Source: Streptomyces sp. DG1A-41 (GTDB lineage Bacteria > Actinomycetota > Actinomycetes > Streptomycetales > Streptomycetaceae). From it: a stretch of 64,000 nucleotides of DNA. The translations under genes were made by a program, and so were the position numbers. Shown one piece after another: positions 25,668 through 34,074 of the stretch; position 1 is the stretch's first letter; each line of letters opens with the position of its first letter. The notes beneath the pieces are model-generated. The model was not told where the DNA came from. It worked only from the letters and a program-made list of their open reading frames with translations, and ran no database searches. The DNA lies in NCBI RefSeq assembly GCF_037055355.1, contig NZ_CP146350.1:8145001-8209000 (forward strand), written 5' to 3'.

Positions 25668-26235
25668 AACCGATGACACGGACCCGGTCGACACCCGGCT
25701 GGGCGCCCGCCTGGCCGAGCTGCGGGCCGAACAGGGCTATTCCCTGGGCGAGTTGGCGGACCGCAGCGGAGTGAGCCGCTCCACCCTCTCCCGGGCCGAG
25801 CGGGCCGAGATCAGCCCCACGGCCTCGCTGCTGAACCGCTTGTGTGCCGTCTACGGGCGGACCATGTCCCAGTTGCTCAGCGAGGTCGAGGCCGAACCGG
25901 CACCCGTGGTGCGCGCCGCCGACCAGCCCCGGTGGCAGGACCAGGCCTCCGGCTTCGTACGGCGGTCCGTGTCACCACCGCACGCCGCCCTGCGCGGCGA
26001 ACTCGTCGAGGCCCGCCTCTCGCCCGGCGCCGACATCGCCTACGACAGTCCGCCCGTCGCAGGTCTGGAGCAGCACCTGTGGGTTCTGGAAGGAGCCCTC
26101 GACGTGACCGCGCAGGAGACCGAACACCACCTCGGCGCCGGTGACTGCCTGCGTATGCGCGTGTGGGGGCCGACCCGGTTCCGGTGTGCCGCTCCCGAGG
26201 GCGTCCGGTATCTGCTGGCGGTGGTGCGGCCGTGA
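25663..26235 (+). CDS. XRE-family regulator with cupin domain
   Basis: A 190-residue regulator. The XRE HTH spans residues about 15-70 (LAELRAEQGYSLGELADRSG, SRSTLSRAERAEISPTASLL) and the C-terminal cupin about 115-185 (GLEQHLWVLEGALDVTAQET, GAGDCLRM). The ATG at 25663 lies inside a 31-bp palindrome and there is no ribosome site, so the mRNA may be leaderless. The next gene, a GNAT acetyltransferase, overlaps by four bases (GTGA). This XRE-cupin/GNAT pair recurs in actinobacteria and may sense and acetylate the same small molecule. Confidence 0.92.
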   Translation: MRTDDTDPVDTRLGARLAELRAEQGYSLGELADRSGVSRSTLSRAERAEISPTASLLNRLCAVYGRTMSQLLSEVEAEPAPVVRAADQPRWQDQASGFVRRSVSPPHAALRGELVEARLSPGADIAYDSPPVAGLEQHLWVLEGALDVTAQETEHHLGAGDCLRMRVWGPTRFRCAAPEGVRYLLAVVRP

Positions 26236-26764
26236 TCGCCGACCGTCTGGACGAAGCTCAACTCGCCGAGTGCGCGGGAGGATTGGCGGATCTGCTGGTC
26301 GACACCGTGAACGGCGGTGCCTCGGTCGGCTTCCTCGCCCCGCTCGACCGTGCCGAGGCCCTCGCCTGGTGGCAGGAGCGGGCCGCCGATGTGGCCGGGG
26401 GAGGCTCGCCGTGTGGGCGGCGTACGACGGGGAGCGGGTGCTGGGTACCGTGAGCCTGGCCTTCCCCGGCAAGGCGAACAGCCGTCACCGTGCCGAACTC
26501 GTCAAGCTCATGGTGCACCGGGACGCCCGCGGCCGTGGTCTCGGACGCAGGCTCCTGGCCACGGCGGAGGGCGCTGCCGCCGAGGCCGGCGTCACCCTCC
26601 TGCACCTGGACACCGAGACCGGCAGCCCCGCCGAGCGGCTGTACCGGTCCGCCGGCTGGACCTCGATCGGCGCGATCCCCGACTACGCGGCGAGCCCCGA
26701 CGGGGAGCTACGGCCGACGACGATCTACTACAAGCACGTACCGGCAACCGCTCTCACCAGGTGA
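26232..26764 (+). pseudogene. GNAT-family N-acetyltransferase, frameshifted
   Basis: The first 56 codons (VIADRLDEAQLAECAGGLAD through ALAWWQERAADVAGG) are in one frame. The remainder, from RLAVWAAYDGERVLGTVSLA through the acetyl-CoA motif VHRDARGRGLGRRLLATAEG to RLYRSAGW, is in another. The break is at the G5 run 26397-26401; one extra G restores a normal 177-residue GNAT. The active-site region is otherwise perfectly conserved. GTG 26232 overlaps the XRE-cupin stop. The substrate is unknown. The gene is functional if the missing G is a sequencing artefact. Confidence 0.85.
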
Positions 26765-26794
26765 TTGTCAGTGGCAGCCGATACCGTGCCTGCC

Positions 26795-27154
26795 ATGCCG
26801 GATGCCGAAGACGTACGACGTATCGCTCTGTCCCTGCCGGACACGACGGAGAAGATCGCCTGGAGCATGCCCACGTTCCGGGTCGCGGGAAAGATGTTCG
26901 CCACGCTGCCGGAGGACGAGACGTCCATCGCCGTGCGCTGCCCCAAGGAGGAGCGGGAGGAACTGGTGCTCGCCGAGCCGGAGAAGTTCTGGATCGCCGA
27001 CCACGAGGCGCAGTTCGCCTGGGTGCGGGCCCGGCTCGACGCGCTCGAGGACGAGGGCGAACTGCGGGACATCCTGGCCGACTCCTGGCGTCAGGCGGCC
27101 CCGACCCGGCTCCTGGAGGCGCACCCCCGACTGGGCCTCGCGGCGGGGGAGTGA
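26795..27154 (+). CDS. MmcQ/YjbR-family protein
   Basis: A 119-residue protein of the MmcQ/YjbR (CyaY-like fold) family: DVRRIALSLPDTTEKIAWSM, PTFRVAGKMFATL, VRCPKEEREELVLAEPEKFW. The fold is described as DNA-binding-like but no biochemical role is established. The ATG at 26795 gives the standard family start MPDAEDVRRIALSLP and is preferred to a TTG at 26765. It lies convergent with the transketolase pair, 13 bp from its stop. Confidence 0.85.
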   Translation: MPDAEDVRRIALSLPDTTEKIAWSMPTFRVAGKMFATLPEDETSIAVRCPKEEREELVLAEPEKFWIADHEAQFAWVRARLDALEDEGELRDILADSWRQAAPTRLLEAHPRLGLAAGE

Positions 27155-27167
27155 CCTCCTCCGGGTC

Positions 27168-28079
27168 TCACGCGGGAGCCGTCGCCCCGACGAAGCCGCC
27201 GATGCGCTCCCGCAGCGACCGGGCGTCGAGGCCGTGGGCGGCGACATGCTCCTCCACCTGCCCGTACCGCCGCAGTTCGCGGCGGCCCACGCCCAGCCCC
27301 AGCACCCGGTGCGGCACCTCGGACAGCGCGTCGTTCGCGGCGCCCGTCGAGGTGCCCGCCAGGTAGGGCTCGACGAGGACGACGTCCGTCCCGGCCGCCC
27401 GGGTGGCCCGGCGCAGGGCGGCCCCGTCGAAGGGGCGGACGGTGGTCGCGTACAGGACCGTGACGTCGAGGCCCTCGGTGGCGGCGAGCACCGTGTCGAG
27501 CAGGGGCCCGACGGCGACCACGACACCGGAGCGCCCCTCGCGGACCGTGCGGAAACGCTTCCCGTCGCCGGGCAGCGCCAGACCGTTGGACTGCACGGAC
27601 AGCCGCACGTACACCTTGTCGTCGCCCGCGGCGACCGCGTGCCGCAGCAGCGTCTCGGCCTCGTCCGGGTGGCCCGGCACATGGACGGTCCAGCCGTCCA
27701 GTGTGTCGAGCAGCGCCACGTCGCCCGGCGCCATGTGGGTGTAGCCGCCCGCCGGCCAGTCGAAGGAGGCGGCGGCGCTCACCAGCACCGCGCCCAGGTC
27801 CTGGTGGCCGAGGTCCAGCTTGACCTGCTCGAAGGGCCGCTCGACGAGAAAGCCGGCGAAGGTGTGCACGACGGGCCGCAGTCCGGTCAGTGCCAGCCCC
27901 GCGGCCGCCCCGACCAGGAGCTGCTCGCGGATGCCGACGTTGACGACCCGGTCGGGATGGCGCCGGGCGGCCTCGGCGAAGCCGTCCGTGCCGATCTCGG
28001 CGAGGACCACGGCGACCCGGGGATCCTCCTCCAGCAGCCGGGAGACGACAGGGGCGAAACGGTCACGCATGGTGTCCAT
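27168..28079 (-). CDS. Transketolase, C-terminal (pyrimidine-binding) subunit
   Basis: A 303-residue transketolase C-half: VVNVGIREQLLVGAAAGLAL contains the catalytic Glu-binding motif, and VHTFAGFLVERPFEQVKLDL the conserved pyrimidine-domain region. The C-terminal part is the transketolase C domain (GPLLDTVLAATEGLDVTVLY). It is the second gene of a split transketolase; 29 bp separate it from the N-half. It transfers two-carbon ketol units between sugar phosphates, but split versions often serve specialised pathways. GAAAGGAACC on the coding strand gives the ribosome site. Confidence 0.92.
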   Translation of the reverse strand: MDTMRDRFAPVVSRLLEEDPRVAVVLAEIGTDGFAEAARRHPDRVVNVGIREQLLVGAAAGLALTGLRPVVHTFAGFLVERPFEQVKLDLGHQDLGAVLVSAAASFDWPAGGYTHMAPGDVALLDTLDGWTVHVPGHPDEAETLLRHAVAAGDDKVYVRLSVQSNGLALPGDGKRFRTVREGRSGVVVAVGPLLDTVLAATEGLDVTVLYATTVRPFDGAALRRATRAAGTDVVLVEPYLAGTSTGAANDALSEVPHRVLGLGVGRRELRRYGQVEEHVAAHGLDARSLRERIGGFVGATAPA

Positions 28080-28108
28080 GGAGTTCTGGTTCCTTTCCGG
28101 CGGGGAGG

Positions 28109-28810
28109 TCAGGCGGACTTGGGCTCGACCCGGGCCACGACCACATGAGGGCGGCCCGGGTGCGGTGTGGTGAAGGCGGCGTACAGCGTCTCGTGGTCAC
28201 GGCCGTCGACGGTCAGCGCGGACCAGCCCGCCGCCTCGAAGCGGGCGGTGATCCCGCCGGGTCGGGCGTGTGTCGCGGAGGAGTTGTCGACGACGACGGT
28301 GTGCAGCCGGTCGAGCCCGGCGGGTCCGGCGAAGGCGATCGCCTCGTGGTTGCTGCCCTCGTCCAGCTCGGCGTCCCCGATCAGCGCCCACACCCGCGGC
28401 TCGTCGAGCCCCTGGGCGCGCAGTCCCAGTGCCGTACCGACGGCGATCGGCAGCCCGTGCCCGAGCGATCCGCTGCCGATCTCGGCCCCCGGCACGAGCG
28501 TGCGGTCGGGATGGTGCCCGAGTGGGGAGTCGTACGAGCCGAAGCCCGGCAGCCACCCCACCGGCACGAAACCCTTGGCGGCCAGCACGGCGTAGTACGC
28601 CATCGGCCCGTGTCCCTTGGACAGCAGGAACCGGTCCCGCTCCGGGTCGGCCATCCGCTCCGGGCTCACCCGCAGCACCCGGTCGTACAGCACCCACAGC
28701 ACGTCCAGCGTGGACGTCGCGGCCGGGCCGTGCTTCTCGTCGCCGGTCATCAGGCCCATGAGCCCCGGCAGGTCGGCGTACGTGTAGGTCATGTCCGTCG
28801 CGTTCGTCAT
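28109..28810 (-). CDS. Transketolase, N-terminal (TPP-binding) subunit
   Basis: A 233-residue N-half of a split transketolase. SKGHGPMAYYAVLAAKGF and GSGSLGHGLPIAVGTALGLR are conserved, and GDAELDEGSNHEA is the Mg-TPP motif. The translation start at 28810 lies 15 bp from a SoxR-box-like dyad, and the predicted transcription start is next to the ATG, so the mRNA is probably leaderless. The second half follows in an operon. Control by a MerR/SoxR-family sensor is inferred and would tie NADPH-linked pentose metabolism to redox stress. Confidence 0.92.
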   Translation of the reverse strand: MTNATDMTYTYADLPGLMGLMTGDEKHGPAATSTLDVLWVLYDRVLRVSPERMADPERDRFLLSKGHGPMAYYAVLAAKGFVPVGWLPGFGSYDSPLGHHPDRTLVPGAEIGSGSLGHGLPIAVGTALGLRAQGLDEPRVWALIGDAELDEGSNHEAIAFAGPAGLDRLHTVVVDNSSATHARPGGITARFEAAGWSALTVDGRDHETLYAAFTTPHPGRPHVVVARVEPKSA

Positions 28811-28817
28811 GCGCCCG

Positions 28818-28848
28818 AGCGTGCAACCTCAACCAATGTTGAGGTCAA
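28818..28848 (-). promoter_or_regulatory. SoxR-box-like MerR-type promoter of the split transketolase
   Basis: On the coding strand TTGACC (28848-28843) and CACGCT (28823-28818) are separated by 19 bp, the over-long spacer typical of MerR-family promoters. The spacer holds a perfect dyad ACCTCAAC-N4-GTTGAGGT (28826-28845). Its 18-bp core CCTCAA-N6-TTGAGG matches the SoxR box. No merR or soxR gene is in the window. Confidence 0.7.
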
Positions 28849-28945
28849 GCGGCGGGGCGCGGAAACGGATGCGCGATCACCGGCGCGAGTGCGGTATTGT
28901 TTCCCTGCGCGTTCGGTCGGGGGAATCCCCAGGTCAGACGGGCAA

Positions 28946-29019
<74 letters not shown>

Positions 29020-29037
29020 CTTGCGGAAATCGCAGGT

Positions 29038-29073
29038 GAGAGGCTGTTTCAGCGTAGGTTGAAGCAGCCTCTC
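29038..29073 (+). terminator. Terminator after tRNA-Pro
   Basis: A 14-bp stem (GAGAGGCTG-TTTCA with TGAAG-CAGCCTCTC, one G-T pair) with an 8-base loop begins 19 bases after the tRNA. Confidence 0.8.
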
Positions 29074-29182
29074 AGTCGTTTCCGGCGGTCGTCTCGGGCT
29101 CTGCGACGGCGGCGACCTCATACAGAGGGATCATGTGTCGACGGGCGGGAGCTTCACGCGACCTGCTGAGGGGTGGATCCAC

Positions 29183-29301
29183 GTGCTCGACGGCTGTACG
29201 CCCTGGCCCGAGGAACTCGCCGCGCGCTACCGGGCATCCGGCTACTGGCAAGGCGAAACGTTCGACGGCTGCTGCGTGACTGGGCCCGCGCACACCCGCA
29301 C
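29183..29301 (+). pseudogene. N-terminal fragment of a salicylate/2,3-dihydroxybenzoate-AMP ligase
   Basis: From GTG 29183 the frame reads [20 protein letters not shown], then WQGETFDG, the characteristic start of the EntE/DhbE/YbtE family. One C is missing at about 29269; adding it continues as [10 protein letters not shown], still ligase-like. After about 40 residues the ligase similarity ends and the synthase fragment begins in the corrected frame. The remaining 500 residues, including the adenylation core, are absent. Such ligases activate the aryl cap of siderophores. Confidence 0.75.
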
Positions 29302-29810
29302 CTGCTGAGCGACCCCAAGGAGATCCACGAACACGCCATCTTTGTACGCCTCGCCGTCGAGGAACTGACCCAGGTCTGCCGCCCGGGCACGGTGGCCGTC
29401 GGGGAGTTCATGACGGGGAACGCGGCTCGGTGCAACACCTCGCCTCACGCGTCGCGGGACAACTGGCCGACGGACACGGCCCCTGGCACGCTCTGGCGAC
29501 CCTCTTCCCCGCGATCACCGCGACCGGCTGCCCCAAAGCGGCGGCACTGCGTGCGATCAGCCGGTACGAGAGCGAGCCGCGTGGTCTGTACGTCGGCGCC
29601 GTCCTGACCGCCGACGCCGACGGCTCCCTCGACGCGGCTCTCGTCCTGCGCACGGCCTTCCAGCGCGACGGCCGCAGCCGGCCGCGCGCGGGCGCCGGGG
29701 TCATGGGCCAGTCGGCCCCGGAACGCGAATGGGAGGAGACCTGCGAGAAGCTGCGCAGCGTCGCCCCGCACCTGCGCCTCACCGCTCCCGAACACGCGGA
29801 ACCGAGATGA
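29302..29810 (+). pseudogene. C-terminal fragment of a salicylate synthase (MbtI/Irp9 type)
   Basis: The fragment begins at [20 protein letters not shown] and contains CRPGTVAVGEFMT, then in a second frame VQHLASRVAGQLADGHGPWH, FPAITATGCPKAAALRAI, PRGLYVGAV and MGQSAPEREWEETCEKLRS. These are the C-terminal chorismate-binding motifs of salicylate synthases. The frame changes at GGGG 29415-29418, where one more G restores MTGERGSVQHL. The N-terminal two thirds are missing. It ends with a normal stop. Together with the ligase fragment it is what remains of an aryl-capped siderophore locus. Confidence 0.78.
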
Positions 29811-29852
29811 AACCCGCTCCCGCTCCCGCGGGACGAGCGTGGCCGGGCTGTG

Positions 29853-30854
29853 TCAGCCGCCCCCGTCCAGGTCGTCGCGCCGGCGCAGCACCTTCAGCTG
29901 GTGACCGCGCATCTCCATCTCGTACAGCTTCCCGCGTGCGTTCTCGAAGGGCCGGTGGAGGATCATCATCAGGCGGCCGTCGAAGGTGTGGAACAGCATG
30001 CCGTGGCCGCTGTCGTCGCGGACCAGCGGCCGGTGCTGCTGCCACGGGCCGTGGATGTCCCCGGACTTCGACACGGCGTACGTCTGCACATAGCCGCCGC
30101 TGATCGTGCCGTCCTGGCCGGCCGTGTTCTTCTCGTAGGTCGACCACAGTAGGAGCAGAGACCCGTCGGGGGTGCGGTACAGCTGGGGGCCGTCGGTGAT
30201 GTAGGGCGGCAGCTGGTGAGGTACGCCCGCGGGGATCTGCTCGGCGGTCCAGGACGCGTCCGAGGCCTTGAAGAGGAACACCGGGTCGCCGACCGTCCGG
30301 GACAGGTCGGGGGCCAGCCGGATCGCCTCCATGGTTCCGTCGATCGTCTGGAGCCACTCGTGCGCGTACACCATCCAGGGCTGCCCGGCCGGGTCGGCGT
30401 ACAGCGTGCCGTCGAGGGTCATGAGGTGCTCGGGCGGGACGGGACGTGCCGGGTCGAGCACCGTGAACGGGCCCAGCAGCGAGTCGGAGACGGCCGTGAT
30501 CGTGCCGCGCATATGGGTCGGGGTCCGGAACGGGACACCCCACTGGTTGGGTGGCGGGACCGGGAGCGGCCGGTTCTCGTTGTGCAGCGTCGTGAAGAGG
30601 TAGTACCTGCCGTCCCAGGCGTGCACCTCCGGCGCCCACGCGCCGTCCGTCGCCCAGATGCCCTTCTGCTCGGCGGTCAGGAACACCACGACGGGGCGCG
30701 TCCAGTCGCGCAGGTCGTGGCTGCGGTAGACCATCGTGCCGGTGCCGTCCACGCCCGATACGGAGGGATCGTTGGACGTATAGAGGTGGTAGGTGCGGGT
30801 CTCGCCGTCGGCGACGACGAACGGATCGTGCAGCGGCATGTCGGGAAGCCGCAA
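29853..30854 (-). CDS. GH43-family glycoside hydrolase
   Basis: A 333-residue five-blade beta-propeller glycosidase. The conserved LHDPFVV (catalytic base Asp), WAPEVHAWDGRYYLF and DGTLYADPAGQPWMVYAHEW (with the pKa modulator Asp) segments identify GH43/GH117-like enzymes that cleave arabinose, xylose or galactan side chains. It lacks a signal peptide, so it would act on imported oligosaccharides. The start is TTG 30854 (RLPDMPLHDPF); ATG 30839 is an alternative. The downstream end lies 42 bp from the siderophore scar. Confidence 0.85.
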   Translation of the reverse strand: MRLPDMPLHDPFVVADGETRTYHLYTSNDPSVSGVDGTGTMVYRSHDLRDWTRPVVVFLTAEQKGIWATDGAWAPEVHAWDGRYYLFTTLHNENRPLPVPPPNQWGVPFRTPTHMRGTITAVSDSLLGPFTVLDPARPVPPEHLMTLDGTLYADPAGQPWMVYAHEWLQTIDGTMEAIRLAPDLSRTVGDPVFLFKASDASWTAEQIPAGVPHQLPPYITDGPQLYRTPDGSLLLLWSTYEKNTAGQDGTISGGYVQTYAVSKSGDIHGPWQQHRPLVRDDSGHGMLFHTFDGRLMMILHRPFENARGKLYEMEMRGHQLKVLRRRDDLDGGG

Positions 30855-30886
30855 TCAGCTCACCCCTCGGTGATGGCCCGCACCCG

Positions 30887-31423
30887 TCAGATCACGCAGC
30901 CCGCGTGGGCCAGCGCCTGCTTGAGCAGCACCCCGTGGCCGCCCGGCATCTCGCTCTGCACCGCCTCCGAGACGGCCTCCTGCGGGCTGAACCACACGAG
31001 GTCGAGGGCGTCCTGCCGGGGCCGGCAGTCGCCCGTCACCGGCACGATGTAGGCAAGGGACACCGCGTGCTGACGAGGGTCGTGGTACGGCGTGATGCCC
31101 TGCGTCGGGAAGTACTCCGCGACCGTGAACGGCTGGAGCGACGCCGGGACGCGGGGCAGCGCGACCGGGCCGAGGTCCTTCTCCAGGTGGCGCAGGAGGG
31201 CGTCGCGGACGCGTTCGTGGTGCAGCACGCGGCCGGAGACCAGCGTCCGGCTGACCGTTCCGTCGGGCCCGATGCGCAGCAGCAGGCCGACACTGGTGAC
31301 TTCCCCGCTGTCGTCGACGCGTACCGGGACCGCCTCGACGTAGAGGATCGGCATGCGGGCGCGCGCCATCTCCAGGTCGTCGGAGGACAGCCAGCCGGGC
31401 GTGGTTTCGGTCATGTCAGACAT
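30887..31423 (-). CDS. NUDIX-like protein of the DUF4916 family
   Basis: A 178-residue protein conserved in actinobacteria as DUF4916, related to the NUDIX fold. WLSSDDLEMARARMPILYVE, SVGLLLRIGPDGTVSRTLVS, GRVLHHERVRDALLRHLEKD and VVPVTGDC-like VIVPVTGDCRPR segments are typical. The classical NUDIX box is incomplete, so hydrolase activity is doubtful. No operon partner is clear; it precedes the GH43 gene by 32 bp on the same strand and might be cotranscribed. Confidence 0.8.
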   Translation of the reverse strand: MSDMTETTPGWLSSDDLEMARARMPILYVEAVPVRVDDSGEVTSVGLLLRIGPDGTVSRTLVSGRVLHHERVRDALLRHLEKDLGPVALPRVPASLQPFTVAEYFPTQGITPYHDPRQHAVSLAYIVPVTGDCRPRQDALDLVWFSPQEAVSEAVQSEMPGGHGVLLKQALAHAGCVI

Positions 31424-31498
31424 TGCTTGATCATACTTTCAGCCGTTCGGACTTCCTGGGTAGCCGCTCGGGAGGAACTGTGACCGGCCCCACGCCGT

Positions 31499-32638
31499 TC
31501 AACCGTCTCCCGGGGAGTCGTCCGGGAGACGGTAGACCCGCCGGGCATTGTCCCGGCCCGCCCACCGGGCGATCCGCAGCGCGTCCGGCAGGGACAGCTC
31601 GTCGGCGTCCACCCGCTCCTGGAGAAGTCCCGCCAGGCCCTGCCGGAAGGCGAGCGCCCCGAGGTGGAAGAACTCGGGCACACCATAGGCGTCGGAGCTG
31701 TACAGCAGTTTGCGGAACGGTGTGATCTCCAGGGCCTCCGCGAGGACCGCACCGGCCCGGGCGGGGCCGACGTGGTGGAGCGTGAGGCCCACGTCGAGAT
31801 ACACCCGCTCGAAGACCGCCGCGAGGTAACCGGCCTGCCGCTGGTAGGGCCAGCAGTGCAGCAGCAGGACGGGGATCGTCCCGGCGGTCAGGTGCAGCCA
31901 GTCCGTGAGATGGGCCGGGTCGGCCCGGTGCAGCCGGATGTCGTTGTCACCGAACCCGGTGTGCAGTTGGAGCGGCAGACCGAGGTCCACGGCGGTCCAC
32001 AGCAGGTGCCGTACCAGGACCGGGTCGTCCAGGCGGCCGCCGCGGGCGGCCCAGTGCCGGGCGGCGCCGGTGACCTCCGCGTCCGAGGGGCGGGCCGGGT
32101 CCAGGTCGAAACCGGTGCGGTAGGCCGCCACCGACTTCACGGCCACCACGCCGGGCCGCCGCACGGCGTCCAGCGCCGCAGCGCGGAAGGCGTCCGCGTA
32201 GGCGTCCGGCTCCACCCCCGTCGCCCGCACCGACTCGGCGACGCCCTCCAGCCGCACGACCTCGTACGCGGACCCGCCCGCGGCCTCGGCGATCTCGCGT
32301 GGGGTCGTGAGCCGGTGGGGCGCGTAACCGGTGTCGACGCAGAAGACGTCCGTGCCCGAGGAGGTCAGGAAGCGCCGCTGCACCTCGCGCCGGCCGAGCT
32401 CCGAGCGCCGGGCCAGGTACTGCTCCACGGGGGCGTGCCGCGGCAGGTCCAGCAGGGGAGCGCAGTGGCGGCGCACGGCCACGCCCACCGGGCTGTCGAA
32501 GGGCGAGACGCCCGGCCACGCGTCGCCCTCCGTGAGCAGTGGCTCGAAGGCCTCCCGGCCGAGATCGGCGGCAACCGTGCCGTGGCAGTGGTGGTCGACC
32601 AGGCGCAGAGCGTCGAGCGCTTCGCGTACCGCGCCCAC
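31499..32638 (-). CDS. Amidohydrolase-fold protein, FluG N-domain-like
   Basis: A 379-residue TIM-barrel amidohydrolase. The HxH motif is LVDHHCHGTV, a later metal His is in LQLHTGFGDND, and the conserved Asp is in LLYSSDAYGVPEFF. It follows the glutamine-synthetase-like gene with a single base between stop and GTG start, so the two are tightly coupled. The same two domains are fused in fungal FluG. A gamma-glutamyl amide hydrolysis role is a reasonable inference; the substrate is unknown. Confidence 0.88.
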   Translation of the reverse strand: MGAVREALDALRLVDHHCHGTVAADLGREAFEPLLTEGDAWPGVSPFDSPVGVAVRRHCAPLLDLPRHAPVEQYLARRSELGRREVQRRFLTSSGTDVFCVDTGYAPHRLTTPREIAEAAGGSAYEVVRLEGVAESVRATGVEPDAYADAFRAAALDAVRRPGVVAVKSVAAYRTGFDLDPARPSDAEVTGAARHWAARGGRLDDPVLVRHLLWTAVDLGLPLQLHTGFGDNDIRLHRADPAHLTDWLHLTAGTIPVLLLHCWPYQRQAGYLAAVFERVYLDVGLTLHHVGPARAGAVLAEALEITPFRKLLYSSDAYGVPEFFHLGALAFRQGLAGLLQERVDADELSLPDALRIARWAGRDNARRVYRLPDDSPGDG

Positions 32639-32639
32639 G

Positions 32640-34043
32640 TCAGTACTTCCACCGGTACGCCGCCGCCACCTGGTCGTCGTCGAGACCGGCGACGGACGCC
32701 AGCTCGCCCCGCCGTACGGCGATCACCGCGTCGGCCAGGACCGGGCCGAGGGCGGCCCGCAGCACATCGTCCTCGCGGAACTCCTCGACGGCCCGCTCCA
32801 GCGAGACCGGCAGCCGCCGTACGCCCCGGGCCGCAGCCTCCGCCTCGCCCAGCCGTGCCGGATCTCCGGTGGTCTCCTCGGGCAGGGCGGCGGACGAGGC
32901 CAGGCCGTCCAGCCCGGCGGCGATCAGGGAGCCGATCGCGAGGTAGGGGTTGGCGGCCAGGTCGACGGGCTTGACCTCGAGGTTCGCCGCCCGGTCGCGC
33001 GTGCCCGCCGTGCCGGTGACGACCCGCAGGGCGGTCTCCCGGGTCTCGCGGCCCCACGCGGTGAACACCCCGGCCCACTGGGAGGGCCTGAGCCGCAGAT
33101 AGCTGGCGGGGCTCGGCGCGGTCACCGCCGTGAGACCGCGCAGGTGGGCGAGGACGCCGGCCGCGAACGACTCCGCCTCGGCCGTCATGCCGTACCGGCC
33201 CTCGCCCCCGGAGTGCAGATTGACCCCGTCGCGCCAGGCGGAGAGATGGACATGCCCGCCGTTGCCGACGCCCTGCCCCACGACGGCCGGGGCGAACGAG
33301 ACGCGCAGCCCGTGCCGCTGGGCCACCGCGCGGACCGTCTGCCGCACCAGCACGCTGCGGTCGGCCGCCGCCACCGGGTCGACGGCCCCCACCGAGATCT
33401 CGAACTGCCCGGCCGCGTACTCGGGATGGACCTGTTCCACGTCGAGGCCCTGGGCCGCGCACGCCGCCAGCAGGTCGGCGGTGTAGTCGCCGAGCTCCAC
33501 CTGCCGCGCGGCCCCGTACGCCGGACCGGTCGTCGCGGGCACGAACGCGTCGCCGGGCGCGTCCCCGCGGGCCACGGTCCACTCGACCTCCACGGCCGCC
33601 TTGAACGTCAGGCCGTGCCGCTCGGCCGCCCCGGTGACGACCCGGCGCAGGAACGTGCGCCCGCAGCCGGGATGCCGCTCCCCCTCCTGCGTGACCCGGT
33701 CCACCGGCGCCCACGCCCAGCCGGGCTGCCCGGCCAGCACCACGAACTCGTCCAGGTCCGGGTAGAGGCGCAGATCGCCGTCGGGGGAGCCGAGGACGTC
33801 GGTGGTGACGATGGAGTCGTTCGCCAGGAACGTGTCGAACACCGGGGACATGCCGACGCCCCAGGCCGCGGCCGAGGCGAGCCTGGCCGTCGGGACGGTC
33901 TTCACCCTGCCGATGCCCGCGGTGTCGACGTAGGACAGCACGACGCCGTGCACACCCCGCCCGGACAGCTCGCCGCTCAGCGCGGTGGCCCGCTCGACAT
34001 CACCGGGACGCCCGCCGGGCACGGGGTCGGCCAGGGTCGTCAT
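32640..34043 (-). CDS. Glutamine-synthetase-like gamma-glutamyl ligase
   Basis: A 467-residue class I glutamine-synthetase family protein. GNGGHVHLSAW is the ATP/glutamate-binding motif and NLEVKPVDLAANPYLAIGSL the C-terminal active-site strand. Conserved differences from GlnA (GNGGHVH for GSGMHVH, LEVKPVD for IEFR) and the missing Tyr adenylylation motif show that it is a GlnA-like paralogue. Such enzymes add glutamate to amines such as polyamines or ethanolamine. The coupled amidohydrolase may remove the glutamyl group later in the route. It is not the housekeeping enzyme. Confidence 0.92.
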   Translation of the reverse strand: MTTLADPVPGGRPGDVERATALSGELSGRGVHGVVLSYVDTAGIGRVKTVPTARLASAAAWGVGMSPVFDTFLANDSIVTTDVLGSPDGDLRLYPDLDEFVVLAGQPGWAWAPVDRVTQEGERHPGCGRTFLRRVVTGAAERHGLTFKAAVEVEWTVARGDAPGDAFVPATTGPAYGAARQVELGDYTADLLAACAAQGLDVEQVHPEYAAGQFEISVGAVDPVAAADRSVLVRQTVRAVAQRHGLRVSFAPAVVGQGVGNGGHVHLSAWRDGVNLHSGGEGRYGMTAEAESFAAGVLAHLRGLTAVTAPSPASYLRLRPSQWAGVFTAWGRETRETALRVVTGTAGTRDRAANLEVKPVDLAANPYLAIGSLIAAGLDGLASSAALPEETTGDPARLGEAEAAARGVRRLPVSLERAVEEFREDDVLRAALGPVLADAVIAVRRGELASVAGLDDDQVAAAYRWKY

Positions 34044-34074
34044 ACGTCCTCCTCGACGGGACGGTCGCCGGGCG

